Notes: generated from the letters alone by a model not told the origin. A DNA stretch of 64,000 nucleotides from Stromatinia cepivora (GCA_014898415.1 RCTD01000042.1:62001-126000), one strand, 5' to 3'; shown: positions 1-13,949, counted from the stretch's first letter. Translations and numbers: made by a program.

Positions 1-3000
1 TAAATATACTCTACTAATAATATTTCTGAATTAGACTTCGATACTAAAGATATAATAAAGGAAGATTACAATTTAACAAAAGAAATTATTAGTAAAACTT
101 TTTTTAGCAAATAATATATTGATATAGATATTTCTTTATATATATCTAATCAATTTTCATTATTCAAATCAATAGAATTTATTACCAAATGAAGAATAAA
201 AATTAATAAAAGAGTGATATATTATTATTATTGGAATTTAATAGATATAATATACGAAGATGGTTCTAAGATGCTACTTTCAAATATATTATATGTATTA
301 GGGCTAAAAGTAAATTTACTATTAGAAAAAAGGATTTGCAAAACAAAATTGTAAAGGGAATTCAATTTTCATTATATATATTTCAAGAAGGACAATAAGA
401 AAATCATTTATGTTAGAATGCAAGACGGAATATATATAGTTTTATATATAATCAAAGGATATAAAAATATAGCTTTTTGTTCTAATATATATCAAAATGA
501 TTAGAAAAAAGGCTTTTCTTCAGAAATAATCGATAGCACCAAAAATATCAATAACGAATTAATATTCAAGAAGAAAGAGAGATATCTATTATAGTATCGA
601 AAATTCAATTATCTAAATCTAGACAAGATCAAGAATCTATACAAGGTATCCAATATAATCAAACCGATAAAGATTCTAATTAAATTAGATATCTGCGAAA
701 TATATATACTCATCAAAATAATCAATCATATTCCGAAGTAATTGAATCTATACAAATTAAAGAGATTCGAATTTATATATTTCGATATTACAGGATCATT
801 CTCAAAATCGATTCGAGGGAATTGTTATTTCATATTGATCATTGATAATTATACAAAAATAAATTGGATTATATTATTTAAACAAAAAGACGATATAATT
901 CAAACATTGAAAATTTGGAAAAAGGAAATGGAATTAGTTATTAAAGAAAAGATCATTATAATTAAGATTAATAATATACTAGAACTCTTATAAGCTATTC
1001 GTAAATGATTATCAAATATATAATCCGAAATTACAACAATTGTCTCTTTATATCAAAACGGATTTATAGAACAGAATATAAAGATTATAAAAGTAAATAT
1101 AAAAACAATACTAAAAGAAATTGGATTACTATTAGAATTTTGAAATGAAATTGTAAAGTATAATACTTATATCAAAAATCGCATTAATATTGATCTTAAT
1201 ATAAATAGAATAAATCAATCCTTTATAAAAGCTTTTATAAATATAATATCAAATATAGAGATATACAAAATCTGGAAGAGCAAATATTATATTTATATCA
1301 ATTCCAAAACTATTTCGAAAAAGCAAAGACATAATAAATTACAGGATACTTCGAGAATCGATGTATTCTTAGGGTATTCAAAAACTATAAACAAATATAT
1401 CAAAATATATTCTTCAAAGCTAAATTATATATTTCGATTAAATAAAGTAATTATAAATGAATCTTATCGAGAAAGAGATTTGAATTTTAAATTAAGAAAT
1501 TGTGAATCAGGTTTATAAGGAACAAAGAATGTAAAATTAGATCGAAAACCTTATAATAGACCGGCAACAAATAAAGTATCTTCTTTATTTTTAATATTAA
1601 ATACGATATCTATATTATTTTTGTTTCAAATATTCTTTTTAGTAGATATTATATTGAATTTAATAATTATATTAAATACTTCAATTGTTGAATTGAAATT
1701 AGGTAAATTAGATATATCAATATTAATATATGATAAAGATAAAGACAACAACACCTAGAAAACAAATCAAGAATCTTCTTTTAAAAATACTTTAGATATC
1801 AAATCCATTATTTCAAAGGATCTAATTTAAGAATCAATTTCTATAAACCTTAAATCTGTATTAGAAGCAAAATTTAAGATCGTTTTAAATTTTGCTGATA
1901 AATTTATTTCAATAAGATCAAAAAGCAAAATAAATCTATAATCATTTGAGATCAAACAAAAGGATAAAATAGATTTTGAAAACGAATCCTTAAGATATCT
2001 AATACGAAAACGGAAAAAAGATATAAAACAAGATTTTGAAAAAAAATAGGAAAGTAAGATTATAAGGATATTAATTATAATATCTATACAAACCAAAACT
2101 TAAAAAAGTATAGAATATATTATAATTATAATCCTAATTATTTATAAAATAGATCTTTATATTAAAAACAAAATCGTTTCAAATTTCATGATTTCATTGA
2201 TAGATATAAACAATATAGAAGGTATAGTATATCCAGCCAAAGAAGTTCTAAAAATCAAAATACCAAAAATTTATAAAGAAACAATATCAGATCGAAAATA
2301 CTCTGAAAAATAAAAAAAAGCTATCCAAAAGGAAATTATATCCTTAATTCAAAATAGTATTTAGGAAGAATATATACTCCCTAAAAAAAGTAATTTAGTT
2401 TCAATGAAATAAGTATTTATAATTAAGATTAAGGATAATAAAGTAGAACGATTCAAAACAAGATTAATGATTCGAGGGTTCAATTAGATATTAAAAAAGG
2501 ATTATAACGAAATGTTTATATCAACAATAAAGCTAAATATATTCAGATTATTCCTAATTATTATTGCAAAAGAAAATTTGGAATGTTTATATTTCGATAT
2601 CAAAAATGTCTTTATCGAATTATACTTAAAGGAAAAAATCTATCTCGAATCATTTCAAGGTATCAAAATCAAAAAGGGATATATATTACGAATTCTACAA
2701 AACTTATATAATTTGAAGCAAACTGAAAAGGATTAAAGTTTATTATTAAAGAAAAAGTTTTTAGATATAGATTTTGTACAAAGTTTGGTAGATCTATATT
2801 TATATATATCCAAAAACTATGATATAATATTACTGGTATATATCGACGATATTGTTATTACATTGCATATATCATTGCAAATCATTTGATTCGATAAAAA
2901 ACTATCGATTTGTTTTAATATCAAGAATCTAAAAGAGATTAATAAGATTCTAAATATTAAAATTATTCGCAATAGAAAAACGTATATATTAACTATAAAT

Positions 3001-4047
3001 CAAAAAGAATATCTTAATATTATACTAACCAAATACAATATTATATATAAACAATATCAAACCAAAAAACTATTAATAATAGATTATATCTATCTCCGAT
3101 TAATAATTAATAACAATGAATTGATAGATATAAATGAATATCAATAACAAATAGGAAATATGATTTATTCAATAATATATATTCGATCAAATATAATATT
3201 CTCAATTGAAAGACTTTTATAATTTATAACAAAATTAGCAAAATATTATACTATAGTTTTGAAAAATCTGATATGATATTTATGATCAATAATCAAATAA
3301 AAGTTATAGTTCGGATTAAAGAGAGTATAATCTGATATTTGTAAAGAATATAATATATTTAATAATATAATAAAAGTATATATAAATATAGATTGAACTA
3401 ATGACAAATATGATCGGAAAAGTGTTTCAAAAAGAGTTATGATATTCTATAAAGATTCTATATTATGGATTAACAAGAAATAAATATTTATAATTACCTT
3501 TAGTATAGAATCAGAATATATTATAATAATAATATTTATCAAACAAAGAAGATAGATTTTATAAATACTCAAAGACTTATTCAGATCAAGTTATATTAAA
3601 AAGAATAAAAATATAATTCAAATATTTAATAATAATCAAAATGCTTTAGTTTTAATCAAGAATTTATATTTGTATAAATAATCCAAATATATAGATATCA
3701 GTTATCATTTCATTAAGGATTTAATAGAAAAGGAGAAAATCGTTATTAATTATATCAATATATATAATATAATTGTTGATGGAATGATGAAGTTTTATAT
3801 AAAGATTACTTTCGAAAGATTCAAGAAAATGTTGGGATTAGTAATCTAAAAGGATCGAATAGGATATCCTCAATAAAGGAGTATTGGAAATAAGACCATC
3901 ATAAGATTAGAATTGAAGTTACGAGACTACAATAATGCACAGATTATATTTAGGGATAATCTCAATTCTATTCCTACTAGAATTATAGATCCTTAGTTTA
4001 ACCTACATAATCAACAATACTACTACTTCCTGCACCAAAAGTTAACA
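1..4047 (+). mobile_element. Copia-1 LTR retrotransposon, 5' end outside window, RIP-degraded
   Basis: This is the 3' two thirds of a Ty1/Copia element. Translation with stops shows, in Copia order, a protease/GAG-pre-integrase stretch (about 120-560), an integrase core (742-1500, with the conserved pattern around FDITGSF and IIDNYTKINW), reverse transcriptase (about 2250-2990, with IELYLKEKIYLE, LYNLKQ and the catalytic box YIDDIV near 2835) and RNase H (about 3380-3849, with NNQNALVLIKN and YHFIKDLIE). Integrase before RT identifies Copia. Frames are broken by many TAA/TAG codons where Trp or Gln is expected. The 5' LTR must lie upstream of position 1. The short ORFs inside it are not genes. 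Confidence 0.93.
3882..4047 (+). repeat. Copia-1 3' LTR (166 bp)
   Basis: It directly follows the RNase H end and a purine-rich stretch (AATAAAGGAG). It starts TATTGGAAAT (ancestral TGTTGGAAAT with G to A) and ends AAAAGTTAACA. The same 166-bp unit recurs at 9218-9383, 17874-18039 and 22501-22666 in the opposite orientation. Confidence 0.93.
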
Positions 4048-4119
4048 ATTATCAATATAAAAGTATTCTAATAATTTATAATAAGATTCAAACAATATCA
4101 AATATATCAAAAAGATATT

Positions 4120-4285
4120 AAAAATATCAAATTAAATATAAATAAAATAGGAATTATAACGATAATATTCGGAATCAAAAAAACTGAATCAATTGGATCA
4201 ATTCAATTAAATCTACTTTCAAAACCTATCGAATTTTATATTATAAAATCGGAAACATTATTTCTATTATCATGACAAAATATAA
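4120..4285 (+). mobile_element. Fragment of a second Copia-like polyprotein
   Basis: The plus-strand frame reads FGIKKTESIGSIQLN and, further on, FLLS and NINRFGIY. This resembles the retropepsin-like region of a Copia group common in leotiomycete genomes. It breaks off where minus-strand Gypsy sequence begins near 4286. It is too short and mutated to classify firmly. Confidence 0.4.
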
Positions 4286-4999
4286 ATCGATTTGGAATAT
4301 CTATAAGGTTTTAATTTCTATTCAATCATTCAAATCTTTTTATAGAATAATAAAATATTTGAATCTATAATCGTTAAGCATTTTCATAATATTTGTATCG
4401 ATTTTATATCAAATATTTAAAATCTAAATAACAATTATTAATTCATTTGTTTATTTTGATAATCTGAATTAATAAACAAAACAAAAAATCATCTAGTTTT
4501 TCATATTCTTATATATCCCATTCCATTAATAATAATTACATATTTTAACATATAATGATTCTAAACTCTTATAATTCAGTTCTTTATATATTCGAATTAT
4601 AATTTTTGTTTTTTCAATTAAATCATTATTTATTATTATATAAATAGAAAACAATTCGTTTCTTCGAATTCTAAATAAACAACAATCCCTTATATAAAAA
4701 TTGAAAGCTTTCTTTTTGAAAGTTTATTAATCCTTTATTGATATATTTTTAGATCTTTATAATATAATAATATATTAAACGATCATTTATATCCTTTTAT
4801 TTCCATTTTTCAAAATTTGGAATAATTTTAAAATTTTGGAGTTATTTATATTTATTATTTGATCTATTTATAATGAATTCAAATCTATAATAATCGAATC
4901 ATCAATATCTTCTTTATATTCTTCATTAATATTATCCAAAAAAAATTATAATCGTTATAATAAAGTATTTATAATAATATTTTTATTTCCAGAAATATA
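4286..4999 (-). mobile_element. Gypsy-A fragment (RNase H end to integrase N-terminal part)
   Basis: This segment aligns over its whole length with 10,085-10,760 in the larger Gypsy-A copy, in the same orientation and without large gaps, and differs mainly by transitions. It covers the end of RNase H and the zinc-binding/N-terminal part of integrase. It stops abruptly at the LTR starting at 5000, and the sequence that continues in the other copy is missing on the far side. Confidence 0.8.
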
Positions 5000-5292
5000 T
5001 TGTGAAAGAGGTAGGTCGAGATACGTGCGTCCCGATAGCATATTGCAAGGGGAAATAGGAATTGAAACTGATCAGATTATATTGTAAAAATTGCAAATAA
5101 TAAAACTAATAGGTTTAAACAATAGTTTAAATTATATACAAATGGGGTATAAAAAGATTAATAGAAAAACGATTGATTTTTTTCAAGAAGAGGGGAATAG
5201 AATTTTCTTTTATATTTAATTATAAAAAGTTATATAATTATATAATTACAAATTAATTATATATTAAATCTTAATATCCCAACTTTTTTATA
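5000..5292 (-). repeat. LTR of family D (293 bp) in 3'-LTR position
   Basis: Its reverse complement matches the 294-bp unit at 25,208-25,501 (shared core GTAGGTCGAGATAC and CCCGATAGCA). On the minus strand it is immediately preceded by a purine run (GGGGAGGGGAAGAG, 5293-5306), the signature of a polypurine tract before a 3' LTR. The cognate element body should therefore lie to the right, on the minus strand. A matching 5' LTR was not found. Confidence 0.75.
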
Positions 5293-5306
5293 CTCTTCCC
5301 CTCCCC

Positions 5307-8300
5307 GGAATATATATTCTATTTAACCTCAGAATAATTATAAAAGATAAAAACCAAAGAGATCAAAAGATAATTAGGCTAAAAAAAACTAATTAGAGTA
5401 TTAATAAATTAAAATAGTAAACAATTTTTAAGATTGTTTTAAAAAAACAATATATTCTAGGTTTTCATTGATTCAAATCTGCTTTTATCATTTCTTTATC
5501 AAATTCGATAAAAGTTCCAAATTCCTAAGAAATATCTTTATTATCCTTTTCATTTCCAACTTTTCTTGAATATTTAATTGAATATCTTATAATGGATTTT
5601 ATACTTGTAATTGAACTTTTTGATGATTTTTGAATGCGATTTGAATAATGAATAAGAATTTTTGATGTTACAGATTCTTATCTAATATTAAAACAATGAT
5701 TCTTTTTTTTATTATTAGATTTTGTAAAAGGCTTCTTTATTGAAGGGCAATTCATATATTCTTTATTTGGTTTACAATTTGTATTAAGGATTGAAATAAT
5801 ATTTTATATTCTAAAAGATCTAGTTAGGGATTTTGAAGGCTGAATTATTTCAAAAGGATTAGATAATATTGTAAATTGATTTTGAATCAGTTTTCACCCT
5901 ATAATTTCTTTTCTTTTTCTAATAAACTTTTTTAATATAGATTAAAGTTTTCTAATAGAGGATTTTCTATTAATTAGATTTATAACCTTCCAATTATCAG
6001 CATTTTCTTTATTAGGAAATTCATTATTTTCGAAATCCTTATTACAAAAGGCTTCTTATTTTTATAAAGATATATTATAATCTGCAAATAATGATCAATT
6101 TCTTTATTACTTTTTTTTATCTTGAAATATTTCAAATTGAATAGTCAGATCCATTATTGCAATATTATATTATCATTTATATCAGAATTCGAATTCATTA
6201 TTATTAATTTTGAATAATCTATTTATTATTTTTTTAATAATATTAGAATCTTAAGATAAATATTTTAAAAAAATTATAGAAAGATAATCTTATAAAACAA
6301 AATTGATATTAAAAAAAAAGGATCGGAGAATATAAAAACCTTTTTTATTAAATTTATTTAATTCAAAAAGGATAATTTGATTTTGAAAAAATCTTTAAAG
6401 GTTTTCATAAGAGTTATCATTTTTTATATTCTTTTCATCCAAAATTATAATTAAATAAAAGATCGATATCAAAATCGATTTATAAGATCTAGAAAAGTTA
6501 ATATATCTTAAAATGGTATTTAATTGTATTATAATTATTTAGAATTTAAATCTAATCAAAATCCTTTAACGAAATTGATTCTTTTATTTAATCTTTTGGA
6601 AAGCTTTTCTCTTTATTACTTAATCAAAAAAATATCATAATTGATAAATGAAAAAATACTTCTTTAGGAATTCCTGAATTAAATTGTTATTATTATCTAA
6701 TTCATAAAAAGTAAGGATTTGATATTCTTTATAAGAGTTTTTAATCGATTCCTTTGATTTAAGAAGGTCGATTACAATAGTCATTTTTTTTGAAGTTTCC
6801 TTTTATTTGTTCTTGGAAATTAGATAGAAAAGATTAAAAAAGGAATAATAAAGGTTAAATTTCTTATTATAATCAAAAAAATATAATATAGATAAAGATA
6901 CTGATATAAAATAGAATTCTTTATTCTCTTAAATATAAATAGTAGTATATTATAATGCAGAATTGTATTTTAAAAGAAATTGAATAATCGAAAAGTAGTA
7001 ATTCGGGAGTAAATTTTCTTTAAAGATTTTATAGAAATATTATTTGTAAATAATAAGAATATTTTTATAAATATTTTGTAAATTGAATTTATCTTTTTAT
7101 TTGAAAATATATTGAAATGAAGGAATATATAGAATAAATTGGTTCTTAAAGGATTTTTTGTTTAATAATTCTAATAAAAGAAGGTTATTTTTGAAAGCTT
7201 CGTTAAAGTCAAAGGAATAAAAGCTTTTTATCGGATTGAATTGATTAAGGTTAAAGATTTGTTTTAATTATTCCAAACTCAAAAATTGATATAGATAGAA
7301 TCAAGGGTAGAATATCCTTATCAATTTTATTTCATTAATACGCTTTCGGTTTCTGGTAATAATAGTTAATCTGTTTCATAGTTTTTTAGTCGAAATATAC
7401 TTCAACTTTAGGTTGAAGAGTTTTATTAGGGTATATAAATGATATATATATAAAGCATTCATAATGATTTGCTTTTCTAATAATATAATAACTTTTCATT
7501 TTATTTGATCAATAATATATTCATTATTTATCAAAAAGTATCATCCTTTTTTAAATTGATAGTTTAAATCACAAAAATAGTTTTTCAATTTCTATAAAGA
7601 ATTTAAGATTATTTCAAAATTGTTGAAAACTGAATTGTTATTATTTGAAATAAATTCAGTATTATAATTAATTGTATAATAATGAAGTATGAATCTATTT
7701 AGAATAGATAGATGAAAAAAGGCTTTTTTTGAGAGATCAAAATAATAATCTTTTTTTTTCTATTTATTGATATTCACAATTATAGATTCCGAAATTGATA
7801 TAATTATTTGGGAATAAAGAAATCGATATATATAAAGAATATCTGATATAATAATTACTTTTAATTATTTCTTAACATTAAATTCCTTTTTATTATTATT
7901 ATTAAAGGGTATCGAAACAGTTTCTGTAATAATCATTTTATAAATAGATTTATCCCTTTATTGAATTTCAAAGAGGTTTTTATCTTTATAATATTTTCTT
8001 AAAAATCTAAGATTATTGAAAATAAATTTATAAGTTTTAAGGATAGGATTCTGTATAAGATTATAAGGGAGAGATGTTCAATCTTTTTTATTCTTTGTAT
8101 TAATTTTTGTAATGAATTTATATATAATATAGAAATCTATAAAGCTGTATTTTTTGACTTTTTTGTTTCTTTTTTATATAAAATATTCGGCTATATATTT
8201 GTTCAGAAATTTTATAAGAATTTAAGGGTTAAAGCGAAAGGTATAATAAATTATATTCGTTTTTGTTGAAGTATTATTTAAATTTATATCTTTCGATTAA

Positions 8301-8899
8301 AAACGGATAAAAATTTTTCTTTAAATAGTTGTTCAAATTCTTTCGAGATTTTTAAGATTTTTTTTGGTTTTATTATAATATTATTCGACAAATTGAATTG
8401 TATTGTTGTTTTTAATAAAATAATTGGTTTTGGGGAGATTAATTGTTTTATAAAGTTTTTGATCTTCAATCCGATCTTTTATTTTATTTGTAAAATCTTT
8501 AATGAAATCAGTAATATTTATAAAATAATTAAACCATTATTCAAAAATGTTATATTTTTCTTTAATTTCAAGAATTTCAATAAATACAAATACTTTGATT
8601 TCATTGTTGAAGGAATAATTCTTGTATTAGATAAGAAAAGGGATATTATTATTAATAGAATAGAAGGTTATAATTTGATTAGATCTTTTTTTAGATATTA
8701 TATCAAAATTTAAATGAAAATTTATATAAATGGTAAAATAAATATAAATAAAGAATTGATAATTTCAACTTAAATTATTAAAGAAATCAGATTTAAAAAG
8801 AAAATATTGAATTATTTAAATATTGTTCAGGAATTGTTTACAAATTGTTTAAAAACGAGATTGATAATATAATAAATTTTTCAAAAAAAATTCAAATAC
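5307..8899 (-). mobile_element. Unidentified RIP-degraded element relic (minus-strand coding bias)
   Basis: This AT-rich stretch lies upstream (minus strand) of a polypurine tract plus LTR. Minus-strand frames give protein-like segments between stops, e.g. IYPNKTLQPKVEVYFD and KTMKQINYYYQKPKAY near 7340-7440, and a 61-codon open stretch at 8284-8469. No RT, RNase H, integrase or transposase motif could be recognised. The boundary with the Gypsy-A 3' end (about 8.8-9.1 kb) is not sharp. It may be a gag-like or accessory region of an LTR element, but the identity is unknown. Confidence 0.45.
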
Positions 8900-11800
8900 T
8901 CTTCTCCTTTTAAGGATTATAAGACTTTTTTTATCAAATTTCTTAATTGATAATCAAAAATTTGTAGTAATAATTCTTTTTCGGTTTATTATATTTATTC
9001 TTTTCCTTTTGGTTCTATATCATTTTATAATTGGATAAAGAATAGTTTTTGGTTGTTTATTATCTTTTATTTGGAAGATTATGAATATCTAGAAACTCGG
9101 TTTTTTTGGTTTATCTATTCATATAAATCTTTAGAATTGTTATTTACAAAAAGATTTGAATATAAGATATATTTCTTGAAATAAATATTTATATAAATTT
9201 CATCAAATAAAATATTATGTTAACTTTTGGTGCAGGAAGTAGTAGTATTGTTGACTATGTAGGTTGAACTAAGGATCTATAATTCTAGTAGGAGTAGAAT
9301 TGAGGTTATCCCCAAATATGGTCTGTGCACCATTGTGATCACGTGACCTCAATTCTAATCCTATGATGGCCTCATTTCCAACATATTATTTATTTTTTTA
9401 AGGGTATATATGGAAAGATCCTTCAATTTCTTTGTTATTTTGTAAAATCTGTATTATTTGAAAACAAATTTTGTATTATAAAATATATCGATTTTTGATT
9501 AAGGATTATAATATAGAATTATATCTTTAATTTAAATATTTTTATTTAATATTTTATAATCAAGATTATATCGAAGTTTATTATTTTCTTTATAATATTG
9601 TTTATGAAGGATTACTTCTTTAATATCTTCATTCAATATTTTTAATTATTATATTTTAGTAATCAATAAATTTTTCTGGATTCATATATTTTCCCAATTA
9701 AGGATTCTTCAAATCATATATATAATTTCAAAAAGCAATACAGTTTTCTATCTGTAAATCAATTTAAATAGTGTTTTATTTGTCGATTTATAAATTGAAA
9801 TATAATCAATAAATAGTATTGTTTCCAATTATTTAAATTATTTATACCCTTCTTATAATAAATAGGAAAATGCTTCTATAATAGGATAATAATCTTTTTC
9901 TATTATTCTATTAATTTGTAGATGATAAACTGATATTTTGATTTTGTTGATTCTATATTTTTCATAATAAATAAGTATAGCGTTTTTGTTTTCAGATTTT
10001 TTATCCATAATAATTTCTTCAAAGAGATTATAATGATAAATTATTTTATAAAAGAATTTGGTAATTACTTCTAAAATAGTATTTTATAAAGCTTTAGTTT
10101 TCATTCAATTATTTAGATTTTTTTGTAGAACAACAAAGTATTTGAATTTATAATTGTTAAGCATTTTTATAATATTTATATCAATTTTGTATTAAATATC
10201 TAAAACCTAAATAGTAATCATTGATTTATTTATTTAAATAATCTGAATTGATAAATAGAATAAAAAATCATCTAACTTTTTATATCCTTGTATATTCTAT
10301 TTCATTAATAACAATTATATATTTTAGTATACAATAATTTTAGACTTTTATAATTCAGTTTTTCATATATTCGAATCATAATTTTTGTTTTTTCGATTAA
10401 ATCATTGTTTATTATTATATAGGCGAAAGGTAATCCATCTCCCCGGATCCTTTATATAAAAATTAAGAACTTCTTTTTTGAAAATTTATTAATCTTTTAT
10501 TAATATATTTTTAAATCTCTATAATATAATGATATACTAAACAATTATTTATATCCTTTTATTTCTGTCTTTCAAAATTTAAAACAATCTTAAAATTTTG
10601 GAGTTATTTATATTTATTATTGGATCTATCTATAATAAATTTAGATTTGTAATAATCAAATTATCAATATCTTCTTTATATTCTTTATTAATATTGTCCA
10701 AAACAATTCACGATCATTATAATAGAATATCTACAATAATATTTTTATTTCCAAAAATATACTTAATATCAAAATCGAAGAACCTGATCCAAACAATCTA
10801 TTTTGTGATCAAAATACCAAATAGATTTGTAATTGTTTTATTTAGTTGAACTACAAATGCATTCGTATCAATTCCCAAAAGAAAATGAATACTATAGAAA
10901 TCCTTTTTGCATTTTTATAAAGCTTTGAATATTCCCCTATATTTTCTTTTAATAATATTATAATTCTATTCGGTATAATTTCATATATTATTTTTATATT
11001 TAGCAATAATATAAGGTTTATTATTATATATTTAATTTAAAATAGTTTTCTATTTTATCAAGTTAATATTAATAATGAGTATAATAGTTCCGATTTCAAA
11101 TAAATAAATCAATAAAAAAAGGATTGGGGTTGAAGTTAATTTGTTTTTTAATAAGATTATTATAATATTATAATTAATAATCTAAATGAATTCTATATTT
11201 TTTTTAATAATATATAAAGAGATTCTATAATAATGATGAAATTCTTTATTCAAAATTGATAAAAAATATATACTTTAAAGAATATTTTAATTTTATAATT
11301 GTTCAAGCAAAATGGCTATTCAAATATCTTGATAATTTTAATAATATCAGGATTTCTTTCTTCAGAATTGATATAATGATTTACAATTCGGATTTTATTA
11401 TAATATTATTTGGATTTAACATTGATAATATATTCTATATATTTAATATATTCTATTATAATATTTAGATTTTTCAGATATTTAATAATGAATTTCCTTA
11501 ATTTAGATTTAACTTTAGTTTTATTATATTGAGTTCTGGAATCCTTAATTTCAATATTATTTAAGTAAAATATAACAATATTAGGTATAATATCTTATAA
11601 TATTTTTGATATAATCTTTGCAAATTGAATAATCGAATTAATAACCCTTTATAGTAGAATAATAAACCTTATTAGATTAAGAAAAATTATGATAATAATA
11701 ATGTTTTTATTCTTTTTATTTAAAGATATTTGATTATATTCAGAGAAGTAATCAATCAAGAATATTAATAAGTATTCAATTATTTATTCAATAAATTCCT

Positions 11801-12793
11801 TTAAGTTTGAAGGTATATTTATATCTTACAGGGTTACAATATTTGCTTTTGTTATTATAATAATAATACAGTATTTGCTAACCTTATTCTTTTTAATTAA
11901 ATACTAAGGATTTCGATACAATCCTTTTTCTTTTTCTAATATACCTTGTTTAATATAGTCTCTTATTATTTCAATAATTATTAATAAAAAGACTTTAGGG
12001 GATATAAAATCAGGAGTTTATTAAACCTTATATAATATTATCTTGATAATCTATAACAGGGTAATTGAACATTTAATATTATCAATTTCAATCCAATCAA
12101 AAGTTAATGCTATTTTTCGATTCTATAATAGTATAAGAAAAAGTTCCTTTTTATATTTTCAAAGTATATCTCTGATATTTAATAATATTAAACGTTTTTA
12201 TATCAATCAGAAACTTTTAAATCTAATATCAAAATGTAATATCAAATATTTCGAAAAAGGATTTAATAATTGATATTTAGGATGTTTTATATATTTCAAT
12301 TTTAATTAATTAAGATTACTTTTTAGAATCTTTTTATTAATATATTTTGTTTTATTTAGGGGTTTTATTTTATTCTTTTTTTTCTTATATATATCATTAA
12401 TTAAAACAAGAATTTCGGATTTGATATTGATTAATTTCTTCTAAACATTGTTTTCTATTTTAAATTCTTTTAAATCGAAATAAGTATTATTAATAATAAA
12501 GTATTCCTGAAATCCTTTTAATTCTGAATCTTTAATATTATTAAATATATTTTCGATATCAAAATCAAAATTCATTCGAACAATATTAAGAGCGTATAGG
12601 AAAAAGAGTTCGTTGCATTATGAAAGTAATAATATACTTCTAAAGGGGTTTATCTTCATCGATTAAATCGAAATAAATCTTTTTTCTTTGGATGTAATAT
12701 TCGTAAAAGTTCATCTAAAAAGGTATTATTAAAGTAAGATATTATTTGGAAGATTATCAGATAATCGGATGCTTATAAATAAATTGTAGATAA
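8900..12793 (-). mobile_element. Gypsy-A LTR retrotransposon body, RIP-degraded
   Basis: Read on the minus strand it shows Ty3/Gypsy order. An N-terminal part is near 12,620. Reverse transcriptase lies about 11,950-11,450, with FLNLIRF for the usual PMGWTN area and YLNNIEIK for the YxDD box. RNase H lies about 11,050-10,720 (LLGIDTNAFVVQLN, WIRFFDFDIKYIFG). Integrase lies about 10,600-9,870 (ISVYHLQINRIIEK), with a C-terminal part near 9,640-9,400 (EDIKEVILHKQYYKENNKL). Integrase after RNase H identifies Gypsy. Stops are frequent. Gag looks very short, so a deletion is possible. It is interrupted by a Copia-1 solo LTR at 9213-9388. Confidence 0.88.
9218..9383 (-). repeat. Copia-1 solo LTR with perfect target-site duplication
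   Basis: This is a full 166-bp copy of the Copia-1 LTR, with both ends intact (TGTTAAC ... CCAACA on this strand). It is flanked by identical 5-bp repeats TATTA at 9213-9217 and 9384-9388. It sits inside the Gypsy-A integrase C-terminal region, so it inserted later and then lost its internal part by LTR-LTR recombination. It is clearly less mutated than the other three LTR copies: it retains CACGTG and several CpG/CpA sites that are TpA elsewhere. Confidence 0.95.
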
Positions 12794-13075
12794 TATAATA
12801 TACAAAAGCCATAGTAGAGTTGAATAAACAGAGTCAATTATATTCCTTAGAATCTATAATTGAAGAATTATAATTTGTAAGGAGTGACTAGATATATATA
12901 CACAAATACCCATTTATAGATTACAGGATTATATATATACATTATTAGGGTTACTATTTTATTATATTAAATCGTATAATTCGTAATATATGCGTACAAA
13001 TGGTCAGTTCATAAATTGATATAAGAGATAAAAGGTATCACATGGTTAGCCTCCTGTGGTTCACGATTCGTGACA
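12794..13075 (-). repeat. LTR of family A (282 bp), probable 5' LTR of Gypsy-A
   Basis: On the minus strand it starts TGTCACGAATCGTG and ends GTATATTATA. An equally long copy, opposite in orientation, occupies 16,374-16,655 and ends GTGCGTCACA; the two ends differ only by transitions. It directly precedes the Gypsy-A body on the minus strand and lacks an upstream polypurine tract, as expected for a 5' LTR. Confidence 0.8.
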
Positions 13076-13949
13076 ATATTCTAATAAAGATGTACTGTTT
13101 TATCGATTCCGGAATACAAATTATTATTATTTAACAAAACAAATATATCGAATAAAATTGGATTTTTGATTTTGATAAAGGTATTTTATTAATATCAATT
13201 AATAGGATTAATATATTTTTTATAATAATTATCGATTTGTTAATGAGATAATAAATAAATATAAAGAAAAAAGGATATATAGTTATAAATTCATTATTAT
13301 TATTTTAGATTTACCTGAAATCAATATTATTCTAAGATTATTTTGATTTCAAATAGTAAATCCGGATATCGATTAATAATCGATTTTTTTTCGTTTCAAA
13401 TTTGTATTATAAGATTTGGAAATAATAATAACCAAGAAATTATATAAAGAAATAAAAACTAAAATCAAAATCTGTATTCTATTATTTAAAATCTAATTAA
13501 TTATAAGATTATTATCAAATATTAGAAGTATTCTTATATTATTATCCTTACAAATATCTTTTGAATATAAGAATTATAAATAAACTTTCTTTGAAAACAA
13601 AAGTAATATATTCTTTAATCATTATCTAATGAAATATTATATTGATTTTGAATTCAGATCTATTCCTTTTTAGGATCCAATATATACTTTCTTGAAAAAG
13701 AAATTAATAATTCTATAAAAATATTTCGAAAAATACCAAAAGAAAGATTGGATTTGTTATTCGATTAATTCTATTAAAATCCTGATTATATTTATCCAAA
13801 AGAAAGATAATAGTTATTAATTATATATCGATTATCATAATTTCAATTGAATTATAAAAAAGGATTATACCCCTTTATCCTTAATTAATAAATTATTGAA
13901 TCGTTTAAAAGAAAGAATCTTTTTTACAAAACTCAATTTTAAAGATATA
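13076..13949 (+). mobile_element. Gypsy-B fragment (protease to RT N-terminus), truncated
   Basis: Plus-strand frames show a retropepsin-like region (about 13,090-13,480). Near 13,690-13,948 is the start of a Gypsy reverse transcriptase: PEREYLKEN-type residues degraded to LEKEINNSIKIF, then INKLLNRLKERIFFTKLNF. The reading stops exactly where the pogo-like transposon begins, and the remaining RT, RNase H and integrase are not found beyond the transposon. Internal deletion, or insertion plus recombination, is implied. Confidence 0.75.

Noticed and set aside
8393..8713. 106-codon plus-strand ORF in the AT-rich region
   Set aside because: Low-complexity Ile/Phe/Asn/Lys composition typical of chance frames in AT-rich DNA. 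The surrounding coding signal is on the other strand.
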